64,000 nt of DNA. Origin: Arthrobacter cupressi (GTDB taxonomy: Bacteria > Actinomycetota > Actinomycetes > Actinomycetales > Micrococcaceae). The notes under the pieces were generated by a model. That model was given only the letters and a program-made list of their open reading frames with translations. It ran no database searches and was not told the origin of the DNA. Of this stretch, positions 1-8,212 are shown in pieces. Every line of letters begins with the position of its first letter. The first letter of the stretch is position 1. Location: the NCBI RefSeq assembly GCF_900099975.1, contig NZ_FNEI01000014.1, positions 1 to 64,000 of the forward strand, read 5' to 3'. The position numbers and the translations under genes were made by a program.

Positions 1-46
1 TGGTACTGCACCCGGGAGGGTGTGGGAGAGTAGGACACCGCCGGAC
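1..46 (+). rRNA. 5S ribosomal RNA, 3' end (partial)
   Basis: The window opens inside a 5S rRNA. The text matches the conserved actinobacterial 5S 3' half, with GGTACTGCACCCGGGAGG followed by GTGTGGGAGAGTAGGACACC and the closing strand CGCCGGAC. Only the last 46 or so bases are present; the 16S and 23S genes would lie to the left, outside the window. A hairpin terminator follows at 62-98. The exact 3' end is judged by similarity to remembered Micrococcus-type 5S sequences. Confidence 0.93.
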
Positions 47-61
47 AACCATTCACAGGTC

Positions 62-98
62 GAGGCCCCCGAACACACGTCCGGGGGCCTCCCTCTTT
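62..98 (+). terminator. Rho-independent terminator of the rRNA operon
   Basis: A perfect 10-bp stem (62-71 with 82-91, GAGGCCCCCG / CGGGGGCCTC) with a 10-base loop is followed by CCTCTTT. It sits 16 bases after the 5S end and most simply ends the rRNA transcript. Confidence 0.85.
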
Positions 99-121
99 AA
101 CACACATGTGCGAAAACCACC

Positions 122-150
122 GTGCCCCCGTCCATTTGGACCGGGGGCAC
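122..150 (-). terminator. Hairpin terminator after the acyl-CoA dehydrogenase gene
   Basis: An inverted repeat (GTGCCCCCG / CGGGGGCAC, extended by TCC/GGA around a short AT loop) lies just downstream of the reverse-strand stop codon at 167. On the minus strand it is followed by GGTTTT. It separates two convergent transcription units. Confidence 0.7.
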
Positions 151-166
151 AGCCGTTTAACGGCGG

Positions 167-1354
167 TCAGCGGAACGCCGGAATGCCCGTGATGTGGCTG
201 CCGAGGATCAGTGTGTGGACTTCGTCGGTGCCTTCATAGGTGCGTACTGACTCCAGGTTGTTCGCGTGCCGCATCGGCGGATAATCCAGGGTGATGCCGT
301 TGCCACCGAGGATGGCCCGGGCTTCCCGGCAGATCCGGATGGCTTCGCGGCAGTTGTTGAGTTTGCCTGCCGAAATCTGGTGGGGCTGCAGGCGTCCGGC
401 ATCCTTGAGCCGACCGATCTGCAGGGCCAGGAGCATGCCTTTGTTGATCTCGAGGGCCATATTGACCAGCTTCTCTTGGGTGAGCTGATAGCCGGCCAGG
501 GGTTTGTCGAACTGCAGGCGGCGGCGCGAATACTCGAGCGCGGTGAGGTAACTGTCCCGCGCGGCGCCCATGGCACCCCAGATGATGCCGTAGCGGGCTT
601 CATTGAGGCATTCGAACGGGCCGCGCAAACCCCTGGCTCCGGGGAGGAGGGCCGAACCGGGAAGGCGGACCTCCCGGAGCTCGACGTCGCACTGGACCGA
701 GGCACGCATGGACAGCTTGGGCTCGATCGGCGTCGCTTGGAAGCCAGGGGTATCAGCGGGCATGATGAATCCGCGCACGCCGTCGTCGGTCATGGCCCAG
801 ATGACCGCTACTTGGGCGATCGAGGCGAGCCCGATCCACCGTTTGGATCCGTTGAGGATCCAGTCCCCGCCCTCGCGCCGTGCGAACGTCTTCATGCTGC
901 CGGGATCCGATCCCGCGTCCGGTTCGGTGAGGCCGAAACACCCCACCACGGCACCGGCGGCCATACGCGGCAGCCATTCGTGCTTCTGTTCCTCGCTGCC
1001 GTGCTTGTGGATCGCCCCCATCGCCAGGGACCCCTGCACGCTGACGAACGTCCGCAGTCCGGAATCACCGGCCTCGAGCTCCAGTGCCGCAAGCCCGTAT
1101 TCGACCGCACTTCGTCCCGGGCAGCCGTAGCCTTCCAGGTGCATTCCCAGCAGGCCCAGTGATCCCAGCTCCGGGATGACTTCCAGCGGGAAGACCGCGT
1201 CCTCGTACCAGCCGGCGATATTCGGCCGGATGCCGGCATCAACAAAGGTGCGGACTGTGTCCCGCATGGCGAGCTCGTCCGCGGTGAAGAGTGAGTCGAT
1301 ATCCAGCAGGTCGGCGTTGTCAGGCACAGGTGCTCCATTGCTTTCGGGTGTCAT
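167..1354 (-). CDS. gcdH: Glutaryl-CoA dehydrogenase-type acyl-CoA dehydrogenase
   Basis: A 395-residue FAD-dependent acyl-CoA dehydrogenase, expected to oxidise glutaryl-CoA (with decarboxylation to crotonyl-CoA) in lysine, tryptophan or benzoate breakdown. Seen directly: the FAD/substrate motif CFGLTEPDAGSDPGSMKT in the middle, and the C-terminal RTYEGTDEVH whose Glu (about residue 374) matches the catalytic base of the glutaryl-CoA branch. The VDSG-R-type segment near residue 95 (GDSGLRTFVSVQGS) is also typical of that branch rather than of short-chain dehydrogenases. Length fits the family. It stands alone, convergent with the rRNA operon; no glutarate or ETF genes lie next to it. Function is by family; the substrate is inferred. 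Confidence 0.85.
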   Translation of the reverse strand: MTPESNGAPVPDNADLLDIDSLFTADELAMRDTVRTFVDAGIRPNIAGWYEDAVFPLEVIPELGSLGLLGMHLEGYGCPGRSAVEYGLAALELEAGDSGLRTFVSVQGSLAMGAIHKHGSEEQKHEWLPRMAAGAVVGCFGLTEPDAGSDPGSMKTFARREGGDWILNGSKRWIGLASIAQVAVIWAMTDDGVRGFIMPADTPGFQATPIEPKLSMRASVQCDVELREVRLPGSALLPGARGLRGPFECLNEARYGIIWGAMGAARDSYLTALEYSRRRLQFDKPLAGYQLTQEKLVNMALEINKGMLLALQIGRLKDAGRLQPHQISAGKLNNCREAIRICREARAILGGNGITLDYPPMRHANNLESVRTYEGTDEVHTLILGSHITGIPAFR

Positions 1355-1641
1355 GGCTCCACGCTACGGCTATGGAGGGCCGCCCCCGGGAAGTTCCCCG
1401 GCGGCGTGGCATGGAAGCCCGGCGGCGGGTAGCACCGGGAGTCCCCGCCGCCGTCGTCCGGCCCTGCTGTGATGCTTCCCACGGGAAGGTGCCAAAGTGC
1501 CCCGGAAATACGGGAGGCGGGGCGCTGTCGCCTAGAATTGCAGGAGACAAACGGGCCGGATCCCGGCGGCGTGAGAACAAAATACGGATACGAGCGGCTG
1601 CGCATGCGCCAGTGGTCGGCTCACAACAGGAGGAATCCATC
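1355..1641. promoter_or_regulatory. Intergenic region with probable promoter of the TPR-like/tlyA operon
   Basis: This 287-base divergent spacer holds no credible gene. A TAGAAT hexamer at 1533-1538 could be a -10 element, but no good -35 is visible at 16-18 bases upstream. A strong ribosome binding site (AGGAGGAA, about 1628-1635) serves the ATG at 1642. A start upstream of 1642 is possible in the same frame but lacks a ribosome binding site. Confidence 0.35.
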
Positions 1642-3390
1642 ATGGCTGAGCACAACGGCGGAAACCGCGGCAACTACGGCGGCGGCCGGGGAGACCGCGG
1701 TTCCTTCCGCGCGAACAACAACTCCGGAGGCGATCCCCGCGGATTCCGTTCCCGCGACAACCGGGAAAACCGCGACGGCGGCGCCGGCGGACAGCGCGAC
1801 GGAAGGCCCTTCGGTGACCGTGACCGTAAGCCCTTCGGTGAGCGGGACGGCAAAAAGTTTGGTGACCGCGACCGCAAGCCTTTCGGTGACCGTCCGCGCC
1901 GCGAGGGTGAGGAGCGCCGTAGCTTCGGCGATCGTCCGGCCCGTGACGGTGAGCGCCGCGGCTTTGGTGACCGTGACCGTGGTGAGCGCAAGTTTGGTGA
2001 GCGGAAGCCGTTTGACCGTGACCGTAAGCCGTTTGGTGACCGTCCGCGCCGTGACGGTGAGGAGCGCCGTAGCTTTGGTGACCGGGGCCCGCGGAACTTC
2101 GACGGCCCGCGCCGCGAGGGTGAGGAGCGCCGTAGCTTCGGTGACCGTCCGGCCCGTGACGGTGAGCGCCGCGGCTTTGGTGACCGTGACCGTGGTGAGC
2201 GCAAGTTTGGTGAGCGGAAGCCGTTTGACCGTGACCGTAAGCCGTTTGGTGACCGTCCGCGCCGTGACGGCGAGGAGCGCCGCAGCTTCGGTGACCGTGA
2301 CCGCGGAGACCGCAAGTTCGGCGACCGCCCGGGACGCGGCCCCCGCAATTTCGATGGCCCCCGTGACGGCCGCGGAACCGGCCCCCGCGAAGACCGCCCG
2401 GCCCGCGTTCCCAACGCCGCTGACCTGCGCAGCGCCAACCGTCCCGAGCGTGACCGTTCCCCGGAAATCGACGACGACGTCACGGGCCAGGAACTGGACC
2501 GCGCCACCAAGAACCAGATCAAGACCCTCGAAAGCACCAACGCGAACTGGGTCGCCAAGCACCTGGTGATGGCAGGCCGCCTGATGGACATCGATCCCGA
2601 ACTGTCGTTCCAGCACGCCCTGGCCGCGAGCCGCCGCGGCGGCCGCCTCGCCGTCGTCCGCGAAGCCGTCGGCCTCACCGCCTACGCCGCCGGACACTAC
2701 GGCGAAGCGCTGCGCGAATTCCGCACCTACCGCCGGATCAGCGGCTCCAACGTGCACCTGCCCGTCATGGCGGACTGCGAGCGTGGCCTCGGCCGCCCGG
2801 ACCGTGCGCTCGACGTCGTCCGCTCCCCGGAAGCCCAGGACCTCGACGCTCCGGGCAAGGTGGAACTGGCCATCGTTGCCTCCGGCGCCCGCGCGGACCT
2901 CGGCCAGGTGGATGCCGCCGTCGCAGAACTCGAGATTCCGCAGCTGGACATCAACCGCGCTTTCTCCTACAGCCCGCGCCTGTTCCGCGCCTACGCCGAT
3001 GCGCTGACCGCTGCCGGCCGCGGCCCGGAGGCCGAGCGCTGGCTGCGCCAGGCCGTCGTGGCCGAGGACGCCCTGGGTGTCGGACAGTTCGAAGAGCCGG
3101 ACATCATCGACCTCGGCGAGGACGATGAGGACACAGTCAAGCCGCGCTTCCGCCGCGATGAGGCCGCCGCGGCCGCGGCCGGAGACGACGCCGCCGCGGG
3201 TGACACCGGGGAAACCGCGCAGCAGCAGTTCCGCGGGGAAGAGGCCCCGGAAGTCGGCGACGTGGAACTCGACGACGCCGAATCCAGCTACTTCGAATCC
3301 GACGACGCAGAATCGGACGCCGACTCGGTGGAAGAGGACGTCCTGGACGAATCCGGGGACGAGTCCGCTGAAGGCAAGCAGAATGACTGA
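1642..3390 (+). CDS. Repeat-rich Arg/Gly/Asp protein with C-terminal TPR-like domain (Rv1691-like position)
   Basis: 582 residues in three parts. Residues 1 to about 255 are low-complexity and rich in R, G, D and F, built from units such as FGDRDRKPFGD, RREGEERRSFGD and RDGERRGFGDRDRGERKFG; a 71-residue block is duplicated almost exactly. Residues about 270-475 are alpha-helical and Ala/Leu-rich with TPR-like spacing (FQHALAASRRGGRLAVVREA, GHYGEALREFRTYRR). The tail is strongly acidic (Glu/Asp-rich, ending SADEGKQND-like). Gene order next to a HAD phosphatase and tlyA matches the place of Rv1691, but the mycobacterial protein lacks this long repeat as far as I recall. The basic RGG-like head suggests RNA binding or condensate formation; that is inference. 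The start at 1642 is set by the AGGAGG site. It overlaps the next gene by 8 bases, so the two are likely translationally coupled. Confidence 0.8.
   Translation: MAEHNGGNRGNYGGGRGDRGSFRANNNSGGDPRGFRSRDNRENRDGGAGGQRDGRPFGDRDRKPFGERDGKKFGDRDRKPFGDRPRREGEERRSFGDRPARDGERRGFGDRDRGERKFGERKPFDRDRKPFGDRPRRDGEERRSFGDRGPRNFDGPRREGEERRSFGDRPARDGERRGFGDRDRGERKFGERKPFDRDRKPFGDRPRRDGEERRSFGDRDRGDRKFGDRPGRGPRNFDGPRDGRGTGPREDRPARVPNAADLRSANRPERDRSPEIDDDVTGQELDRATKNQIKTLESTNANWVAKHLVMAGRLMDIDPELSFQHALAASRRGGRLAVVREAVGLTAYAAGHYGEALREFRTYRRISGSNVHLPVMADCERGLGRPDRALDVVRSPEAQDLDAPGKVELAIVASGARADLGQVDAAVAELEIPQLDINRAFSYSPRLFRAYADALTAAGRGPEAERWLRQAVVAEDALGVGQFEEPDIIDLGEDDEDTVKPRFRRDEAAAAAAGDDAAAGDTGETAQQQFRGEEAPEVGDVELDDAESSYFESDDAESDADSVEEDVLDESGDESAEGKQND
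1895..2300 (+). repeat. 213-bp in-frame tandem duplication inside the repeat-rich gene
   Basis: A block beginning CGCGCCGCGAGGGTGAGG at 1895 recurs at 2108, a 213-base period (71 codons). The copies are nearly identical, including third codon positions, until about 2300 where they diverge. Shorter GGTGACCGTGACCG-type units recur throughout 1800-2350. High identity at silent positions means recent duplication or ongoing recombination. Confidence 0.9.
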
Positions 3391-4372
3391 CGCCCCCTTG
3401 CTGGCCGGCTTCGACTCCGTCCTCTCGGACCTGGACGGCGTGGTGTACGCCGGGCCGCACGCCATCCCCGGCGCCGTGGAGTCCTTGTCCAGGCTCGGGG
3501 ACGCCGGAGTCGGCCTCGGGTACGTCACCAACAACGCCTCGCGCACCCCGGCCCAGGTGGCCGCGCACCTGCGCGAACTCGGCGCCCCGGCCGAAGACCA
3601 CCAGGTGGTGAGCTCCTCGCAGGCCGCGGCCGTCCTCCTTGCCGAGCTGCTGGCCCCGGGCTCGCACGTGCTGGTCACCGGCAGCGCCGCGCTTGCGCAC
3701 GAAATCGAGCTGGTCGGCCTGGTCCCGGTCCACGACGCCGCCGGGAAACCGGTGGCCGTCGTCCAGGGCTTCAACCCGGAAATCGGCTGGAAGCACCTTG
3801 CCGAAGCCTCCTACGTGGTGGCAGGCGGGGCACTGTGGGTGGCCACGAACACGGACATGTCCATCCCGCAGGCCCGCGGCATCGCCCCGGGCAACGGCAC
3901 CCTCGTGGCGGCCGTCGCCGCAGCCACCGGCAAGACGCCGCGCGTCGCCGGCAAGCCCGAGGCACCGCTCTTCCACGCCGCGGCCAAGCGGCTGGGCTCC
4001 GAGCGTCCCCTCGTTGTCGGCGACCGTCTCGACACGGACATCCTCGGCGGCAACCGCGCGGGATTCGCGACGGCGGCGGTGCTCACCGGCGTCGACTCCC
4101 GTGAGTCGATCCTCGCCGCCCGTGCCCTGGAACGGCCGAGCTACCTGATCCCGGACCTGACGGCACTCTACGAGCCCTACCCTGCGATCAGCGAGGACGG
4201 CGGGATCTTCCGCTGCGGCGGGACCAGCGCGTCCGTGCAGGACAGCACAGTCACCGTCAGCGGTTCCCCGGACGAACTAAACTCCTGGCGCGCGGCCTGC
4301 GCGGCCTGGTGGTCGGCCACTCCCGACGCCGCCGAAGCCACGGCTCCCCGCGTGGAGTGGATCGAAAACTAG
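3383..4372 (+). CDS. HAD-IIA family sugar/glycerol phosphatase (NagD-like)
   Basis: 329 residues. The HAD nucleophile motif DLDGVVY places the two Asp at residues 16 and 18; the second motif is VTNNAS, and the C-terminal motif VVGDRLDTDILGGNRAG carries the Mg-binding acidic residues. The class IIA cap with GFNPEIGWKHLAEA and ATNTDMSIP is typical of NagD and 4-nitrophenylphosphatase relatives. The neighbour order (Rv1692 position) suggests D-glycerol-3-phosphate phosphatase activity as reported for that mycobacterial protein; the substrate is inferred. The C-terminal 60 residues after the HAD core resemble a small sterol-carrier-like domain and are less conserved. The ATG overlaps the previous stop by 8 bases. 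Confidence 0.88.
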   Translation: MTDAPLLAGFDSVLSDLDGVVYAGPHAIPGAVESLSRLGDAGVGLGYVTNNASRTPAQVAAHLRELGAPAEDHQVVSSSQAAAVLLAELLAPGSHVLVTGSAALAHEIELVGLVPVHDAAGKPVAVVQGFNPEIGWKHLAEASYVVAGGALWVATNTDMSIPQARGIAPGNGTLVAAVAAATGKTPRVAGKPEAPLFHAAAKRLGSERPLVVGDRLDTDILGGNRAGFATAAVLTGVDSRESILAARALERPSYLIPDLTALYEPYPAISEDGGIFRCGGTSASVQDSTVTVSGSPDELNSWRAACAAWWSATPDAAEATAPRVEWIEN

Positions 4373-4381
4373 ACTGCTGGC

Positions 4382-4591
4382 ATGACTGAGATCAACGGAC
4401 CCCGGGGCGACGTGCGCTGGCCGGACCCGCCGGACGCCACCGGTGATCCGCTGGTGGACACGGTCGCAGCCGGTCTGGCGGACCTTCCCGCGGCGCCTGT
4501 GGAGGAACACTTGTCCCGGTACACGGACATCCACGATGCGCTGCTGTCCGCCCTGGACACTGAAGAACACGCCGGCCCCGAAGAAAGCTGA
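4382..4591 (+). CDS. Small conserved protein between HAD phosphatase and tlyA (Rv1693-like)
   Basis: 69 residues, acidic, beginning MTEINGPRGDVRWPDPPDA and with a short predicted helix around EEHLSRYTDIHDALLSAL. A small protein of similar size sits between the phosphatase and tlyA in mycobacteria (Rv1693 by position). No enzymatic motif is visible and no function can be assigned. Spacing is 9 bases from the upstream stop and 2 bases to tlyA, so it is part of the operon. The reading frame is supported by the tight packing and GC3 bias. Confidence 0.75.
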   Translation: MTEINGPRGDVRWPDPPDATGDPLVDTVAAGLADLPAAPVEEHLSRYTDIHDALLSALDTEEHAGPEES

Positions 4592-4593
4592 GA

Positions 4594-5400
4594 ATGGCAC
4601 GTCTTGACCAGGAACTCGTCAGCCGCGGGCTGGCGAGATCCCGCACCCACGCGGCCAAGCTCATCGCGGACGGCAAGGTCAGCTCCGGCGGCACGGTGCT
4701 CCTCAAGGCCTCCCTCCAGTGCGGGGAGGACACCGCCCTCGAAGTCCAGGCGCACGCGGAGGACGCCTACGTCAGCCGGGCCGGCCACAAGCTCGCCGGC
4801 GCCCTTGAGGCGTTCCCCGAGGTGTCGGCCGGCGGCAAGCGCTGCCTGGACGCCGGCGCGTCCACCGGCGGCTTCACGGATGTCCTGCTCAAGCGCGGGG
4901 CCGCGCAGGTGGTGGCGGTCGACGTCGGGCATGGCCAATTGGTGCCGGAGCTGCGGGAGGATCCGCGCGTCGTCGTGCACGAGGGCCTCAACGTCCGGTA
5001 CATGGATCCGGCGCAGATCGGCGGCGAAGCCGCACTGACGGTCGCTGACCTGTCCTTCATCTCCCTGACCCTGGTGCTGGAACCCCTCGCAGCCTGCACG
5101 GTTCCCGGGGGAGACCTGCTCCTCATGGTCAAGCCGCAGTTCGAAGTCGGCCGCGAGCGGCTGTCCCGCACCGGGGTGGTCTCCTCCCCGGAGGAACGAC
5201 GCCGGGCCGTGGCCGGAGTGGCACGTGCGGCCCTGGATGCCGGGCTGGATTTGTGCGGGCTGGCGGAGAGCCCGCTGCCCGGCCAGGACGGAAATGTGGA
5301 GTACTTCCTGTGGATGAAGCGCAGGATGTCGCCGCTCCTGCCTAAGATCGAAGAGCGCGACGGGCACGTCGACGCATTGTTGGCGAAGATCTGGACCTGA
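4594..5400 (+). CDS. tlyA: TlyA family rRNA 2'-O-methyltransferase
   Basis: 268 residues. An S4 RNA-binding domain occupies residues 1-60 (LDQELVSRGLARSRTHAAKL), followed by an FtsJ-like methyltransferase with RAGHKL, the SAM-binding loop DAGASTGGFTDVLL and VDVGHGQL. Known TlyA proteins methylate the ribose of C1409 in 16S and, in the two-target type, C1920 in 23S rRNA, which sets capreomycin and viomycin susceptibility. Length matches the mycobacterial enzyme, so the two-target type is likely. It follows the small gene by 2 bases and precedes nadK by 28 bases. Confidence 0.95.
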   Translation: MARLDQELVSRGLARSRTHAAKLIADGKVSSGGTVLLKASLQCGEDTALEVQAHAEDAYVSRAGHKLAGALEAFPEVSAGGKRCLDAGASTGGFTDVLLKRGAAQVVAVDVGHGQLVPELREDPRVVVHEGLNVRYMDPAQIGGEAALTVADLSFISLTLVLEPLAACTVPGGDLLLMVKPQFEVGRERLSRTGVVSSPEERRRAVAGVARAALDAGLDLCGLAESPLPGQDGNVEYFLWMKRRMSPLLPKIEERDGHVDALLAKIWT

Positions 5401-5428
5401 GAACAGGCCACGAGCGGAACGGAAACCC

Positions 5429-6469
5429 ATGAGCAGGCGCGTACTGGTCCTTGCCCACACCGGGCGGGAAGAATCCCTCCGCGCAGCGTGGGATGCCTGC
5501 GACGCCCTGCATTCCTCCGGCCTGGTGCCCGTGATGCAGAAATCCGAACTGGCGGACGTGGAGCGCTTCTTCGGGCACGTGGATAAGCCGATCGAGATCC
5601 TCCACGAGGACGTTCGGCTTGAGGACGTCGAACTCGTCATGGTCCTGGGCGGCGACGGCACCATCCTGCGCGCCGCGGAACTGGTCCGCGAGGTGGACCT
5701 GCCCATGCTCGGGGTAAACCTGGGGCACGTCGGCTTCCTCGCCGAAAGCGAAAGGGCAGACCTCACCCAGACCGTGGAATGGATCGCCAGCCGCGAATAC
5801 ACCGTCGAGGAACGCATGACCATCGACGTCCAGGTGTGGGTGCGCGGCCAGAAGATCTGGCACACCTGGGCCTTGAACGAGGCCGCCATCGAAAAGGCCG
5901 ACCGGGAACGCATGGTGGAAGTCGTCACCGAAGTCGATGAACGGCCCCTGACGTCCTTCGGCTGCGACGGGGTGGTGCTCGCCACCCCCACCGGCTCCAC
6001 GGCCTACGCCTTCTCCTCGGGCGGCCCCGTGGTGTGGCCCGAGGTCGAAGCCCTGGTGATCGTTCCGATCAGCGCCCACGCGCTCTTCACCAAGCCCCTG
6101 GTAGTGTCCCCGCGCTCCAAGCTGGCCGTGGAGATCCTCAACCGCACCGACGCCAAGGGCGTGCTGTGGTGCGACGGCCGGCGTTCCGTGGACCTGCCGC
6201 CCGGCGCCCGCGTGGAGGTCACCCGCTCCACCCGGCCCGTGCGCCTTGCCCGCACCCACCAGACCCCCTTCTCGGCCCGCCTGGTCCGCAAGTTCGAACT
6301 TCCCATCCACGGCTGGCGCGGCCCGGTGCCGCGTTCGTCCGAGATCCACACCGGTCCCGTGCCGGTGGTCCGCACGCCCACGCCCACGCCCTTGCCGGGC
6401 CCGTTTGACCCGCCGGGGCCCAGCGTTCCCGGCCATGAGAACTCCGAAGAAGCCACAAAGGAGAGCTGA
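5429..6469 (+). CDS. nadK: NAD kinase
   Basis: 346 residues. It phosphorylates NAD to NADP. The signature GGDGT is at residues 74-78, followed by VNLGHVGFLAE, the NE motif in WALNEAAIEK, and the glycine/serine-rich binding segment ATPTGSTAYAFSSGGP. The catalytic core ends near residue 300 (SARLVRKFELPIHGWRG). The remaining 45 or so residues form a Pro/Thr-rich tail (TPTPTPLPGPF) that is longer than in most NAD kinases and probably disordered. It is in the tlyA-nadK-recN operon, 3 bases before recN. Confidence 0.96.
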   Translation: MSRRVLVLAHTGREESLRAAWDACDALHSSGLVPVMQKSELADVERFFGHVDKPIEILHEDVRLEDVELVMVLGGDGTILRAAELVREVDLPMLGVNLGHVGFLAESERADLTQTVEWIASREYTVEERMTIDVQVWVRGQKIWHTWALNEAAIEKADRERMVEVVTEVDERPLTSFGCDGVVLATPTGSTAYAFSSGGPVVWPEVEALVIVPISAHALFTKPLVVSPRSKLAVEILNRTDAKGVLWCDGRRSVDLPPGARVEVTRSTRPVRLARTHQTPFSARLVRKFELPIHGWRGPVPRSSEIHTGPVPVVRTPTPTPLPGPFDPPGPSVPGHENSEEATKES

Positions 6470-6472
6470 TCC

Positions 6473-8212
6473 ATGATCGAGGAACTGCGCATCCGCGACC
6501 TCGGCGTCATCACCGACGCCACCCTTCCGCTCGGCCCGGGGCTGAGCGTGGTCACCGGCGAAACCGGAGCCGGCAAGACCATGGTGGTCACCGCCGTCGG
6601 GCTGCTGCTGGGCTCACGGTCCGACGCCGGCGCGGTCCGCACGGGCGCGAAGTCCGCCTCCGCGGAAGCCCTGTTGACCCTGGACCCCGGGCACACCGCC
6701 GTCGAACGGGCCCTGGAGGCCGGCGGCGAGGCGGAGGAGTACGACGGCGGCGCGCAGCTCCTGCTCGCCCGCTCCGTCGGTGCCGACGGCCGCAGCCGGG
6801 CGTTCGTGGGCGGCCGTTCCGCCCCCGTGGGGGTCCTCGCCGAACTCGGCGAGAGCCTGGTGGTGGTGCACGGCCAGTCCGACCAGATCCGGCTCAAAAG
6901 CGTCACGGCGCAGCGGAACGCCCTGGACCGCTTCGCCGGCGCGGAACTCGCCGGGATCCTGGGCGGGTACCAGGAACTGTACGGCCGCTGGAAGGCGGAC
7001 CAGGCCGAATTGGACACCCTCCGCAGCGAGGCCCGGGAACGCCTGCGCGAGGCCGAATCCCTGCAGGCGGCGCTCGAGGAAATCGACGGCGTCGATCCCC
7101 AGCCCGGCGAAGACGAATCCCTCAAGGGCGAAGCCGTGAAGCTGGCCAACGTTGAGGAACTCCGCATCGCCGCGGCCGCCGCCCACGAAGCCCTGATCGC
7201 CGAGGATTTCGGCGACAGCGGGGACGCCACCACCCTGGTCGATGCCGCCAAGCGCCAGCTGGAACAGGTGGCCGAACACGACGAAGCCCTCGGGGCGGCC
7301 GCGTCCCGGCTCGCCGAGGTCGGCTTCCTGCTCAACGACATCGCCGCGGAGCTCTCCAGCTACCAGGCATCCCTCGATTCCGAAGGCCCGGAACGGCTGG
7401 CCGAAATCGAGGAACGCCGGGCCGCGCTGGCCAAGCTCATCCGCAAGTACGCCCCCAGCATTGACGAGGTCCTGGAATGGGCCGCCACGGCACGAGTCCG
7501 GCTTGACGAGCTGCAGGATGACTCCACCCGCATCGAAGCCCTGGAAGCAGCGGTCACCTCAGCCGAGGCGGAACTGCGCAAGCAGGCAGCCCGGATCAGC
7601 AAGGCGCGCAGCAAAGCGGCCAAAGGCCTCTCCTCGCGCGTCAGCGCCGAACTGACCGCGCTCGCCATGGCCGACGCCACCCTCGTGATCGACGTCCAGG
7701 ACAGCGGGGAGCTCGCCCTGCACGGCCAGGACGACGTCGCGTTCCTGCTGCAGCCGCACTCCGGCGCGCCCGCCCGTGCGCTCGGCAAGGGTGCCTCGGG
7801 CGGTGAACTTTCCCGCGTGATGCTGGCCATCGAAGTCGTCCTCGCCGCCGTGGACCCGGTCCCCACGTTCGTCTTCGACGAGGTCGACGCCGGTGTGGGC
7901 GGCAAGGCCGCCGTCGAAATCGGCCGCCGCCTGGCGATGCTGGCCCGGCACGTGCAGGTCCTGGTGGTCACGCACCTGCCGCAAGTGGCCGCCTTCGCCA
8001 ACCAGCACATCCGTGTGACCAAAACCTCGGTGCGGGGCGCGGACGGGAAAACTTCCACCGGATTCACCTCCAGCGACGTGCAGCTGCTGGACGAGGACGA
8101 GCGCGTACGGGAACTGGCGAGGATGCTTGCCGGGCAGGAGGATTCCGAATCCGCCCGTGCCCACGCCCAGGAACTGCTCGACGACGCCAAGCTCCTGCCG
8201 CAGCCGGCCTAA
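6473..8212 (+). CDS. recN: DNA repair ATPase RecN
   Basis: 579 residues, SMC-like ATPase of double-strand-break repair. Walker A is GETGAGKT at residues 29-36; long coiled-coil segments fill about 150-370; the ABC signature GASGGELSRVMLAIE and Walker B FVFDEVDAGVGG lie in the C-terminal half, with the H-loop in VVTHLPQVAAFA. Start is the ATG after GGAGAGCTGATCC. The stop codon overlaps the reverse-strand DUF2867 gene by a few bases, so there is no room for a separate terminator between them. Confidence 0.97.
   Translation: MIEELRIRDLGVITDATLPLGPGLSVVTGETGAGKTMVVTAVGLLLGSRSDAGAVRTGAKSASAEALLTLDPGHTAVERALEAGGEAEEYDGGAQLLLARSVGADGRSRAFVGGRSAPVGVLAELGESLVVVHGQSDQIRLKSVTAQRNALDRFAGAELAGILGGYQELYGRWKADQAELDTLRSEARERLREAESLQAALEEIDGVDPQPGEDESLKGEAVKLANVEELRIAAAAAHEALIAEDFGDSGDATTLVDAAKRQLEQVAEHDEALGAAASRLAEVGFLLNDIAAELSSYQASLDSEGPERLAEIEERRAALAKLIRKYAPSIDEVLEWAATARVRLDELQDDSTRIEALEAAVTSAEAELRKQAARISKARSKAAKGLSSRVSAELTALAMADATLVIDVQDSGELALHGQDDVAFLLQPHSGAPARALGKGASGGELSRVMLAIEVVLAAVDPVPTFVFDEVDAGVGGKAAVEIGRRLAMLARHVQVLVVTHLPQVAAFANQHIRVTKTSVRGADGKTSTGFTSSDVQLLDEDERVRELARMLAGQEDSESARAHAQELLDDAKLLPQPA

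Noticed and set aside
1621..3774. Long antisense open frame (over 700 residues) opposite the repeat-rich gene and the HAD phosphatase gene
   Set aside because: The frame is open only because GC-rich repeat codons leave few antisense stops; its translation is low complexity, it has no ribosome binding site, and two clear sense genes explain the DNA.
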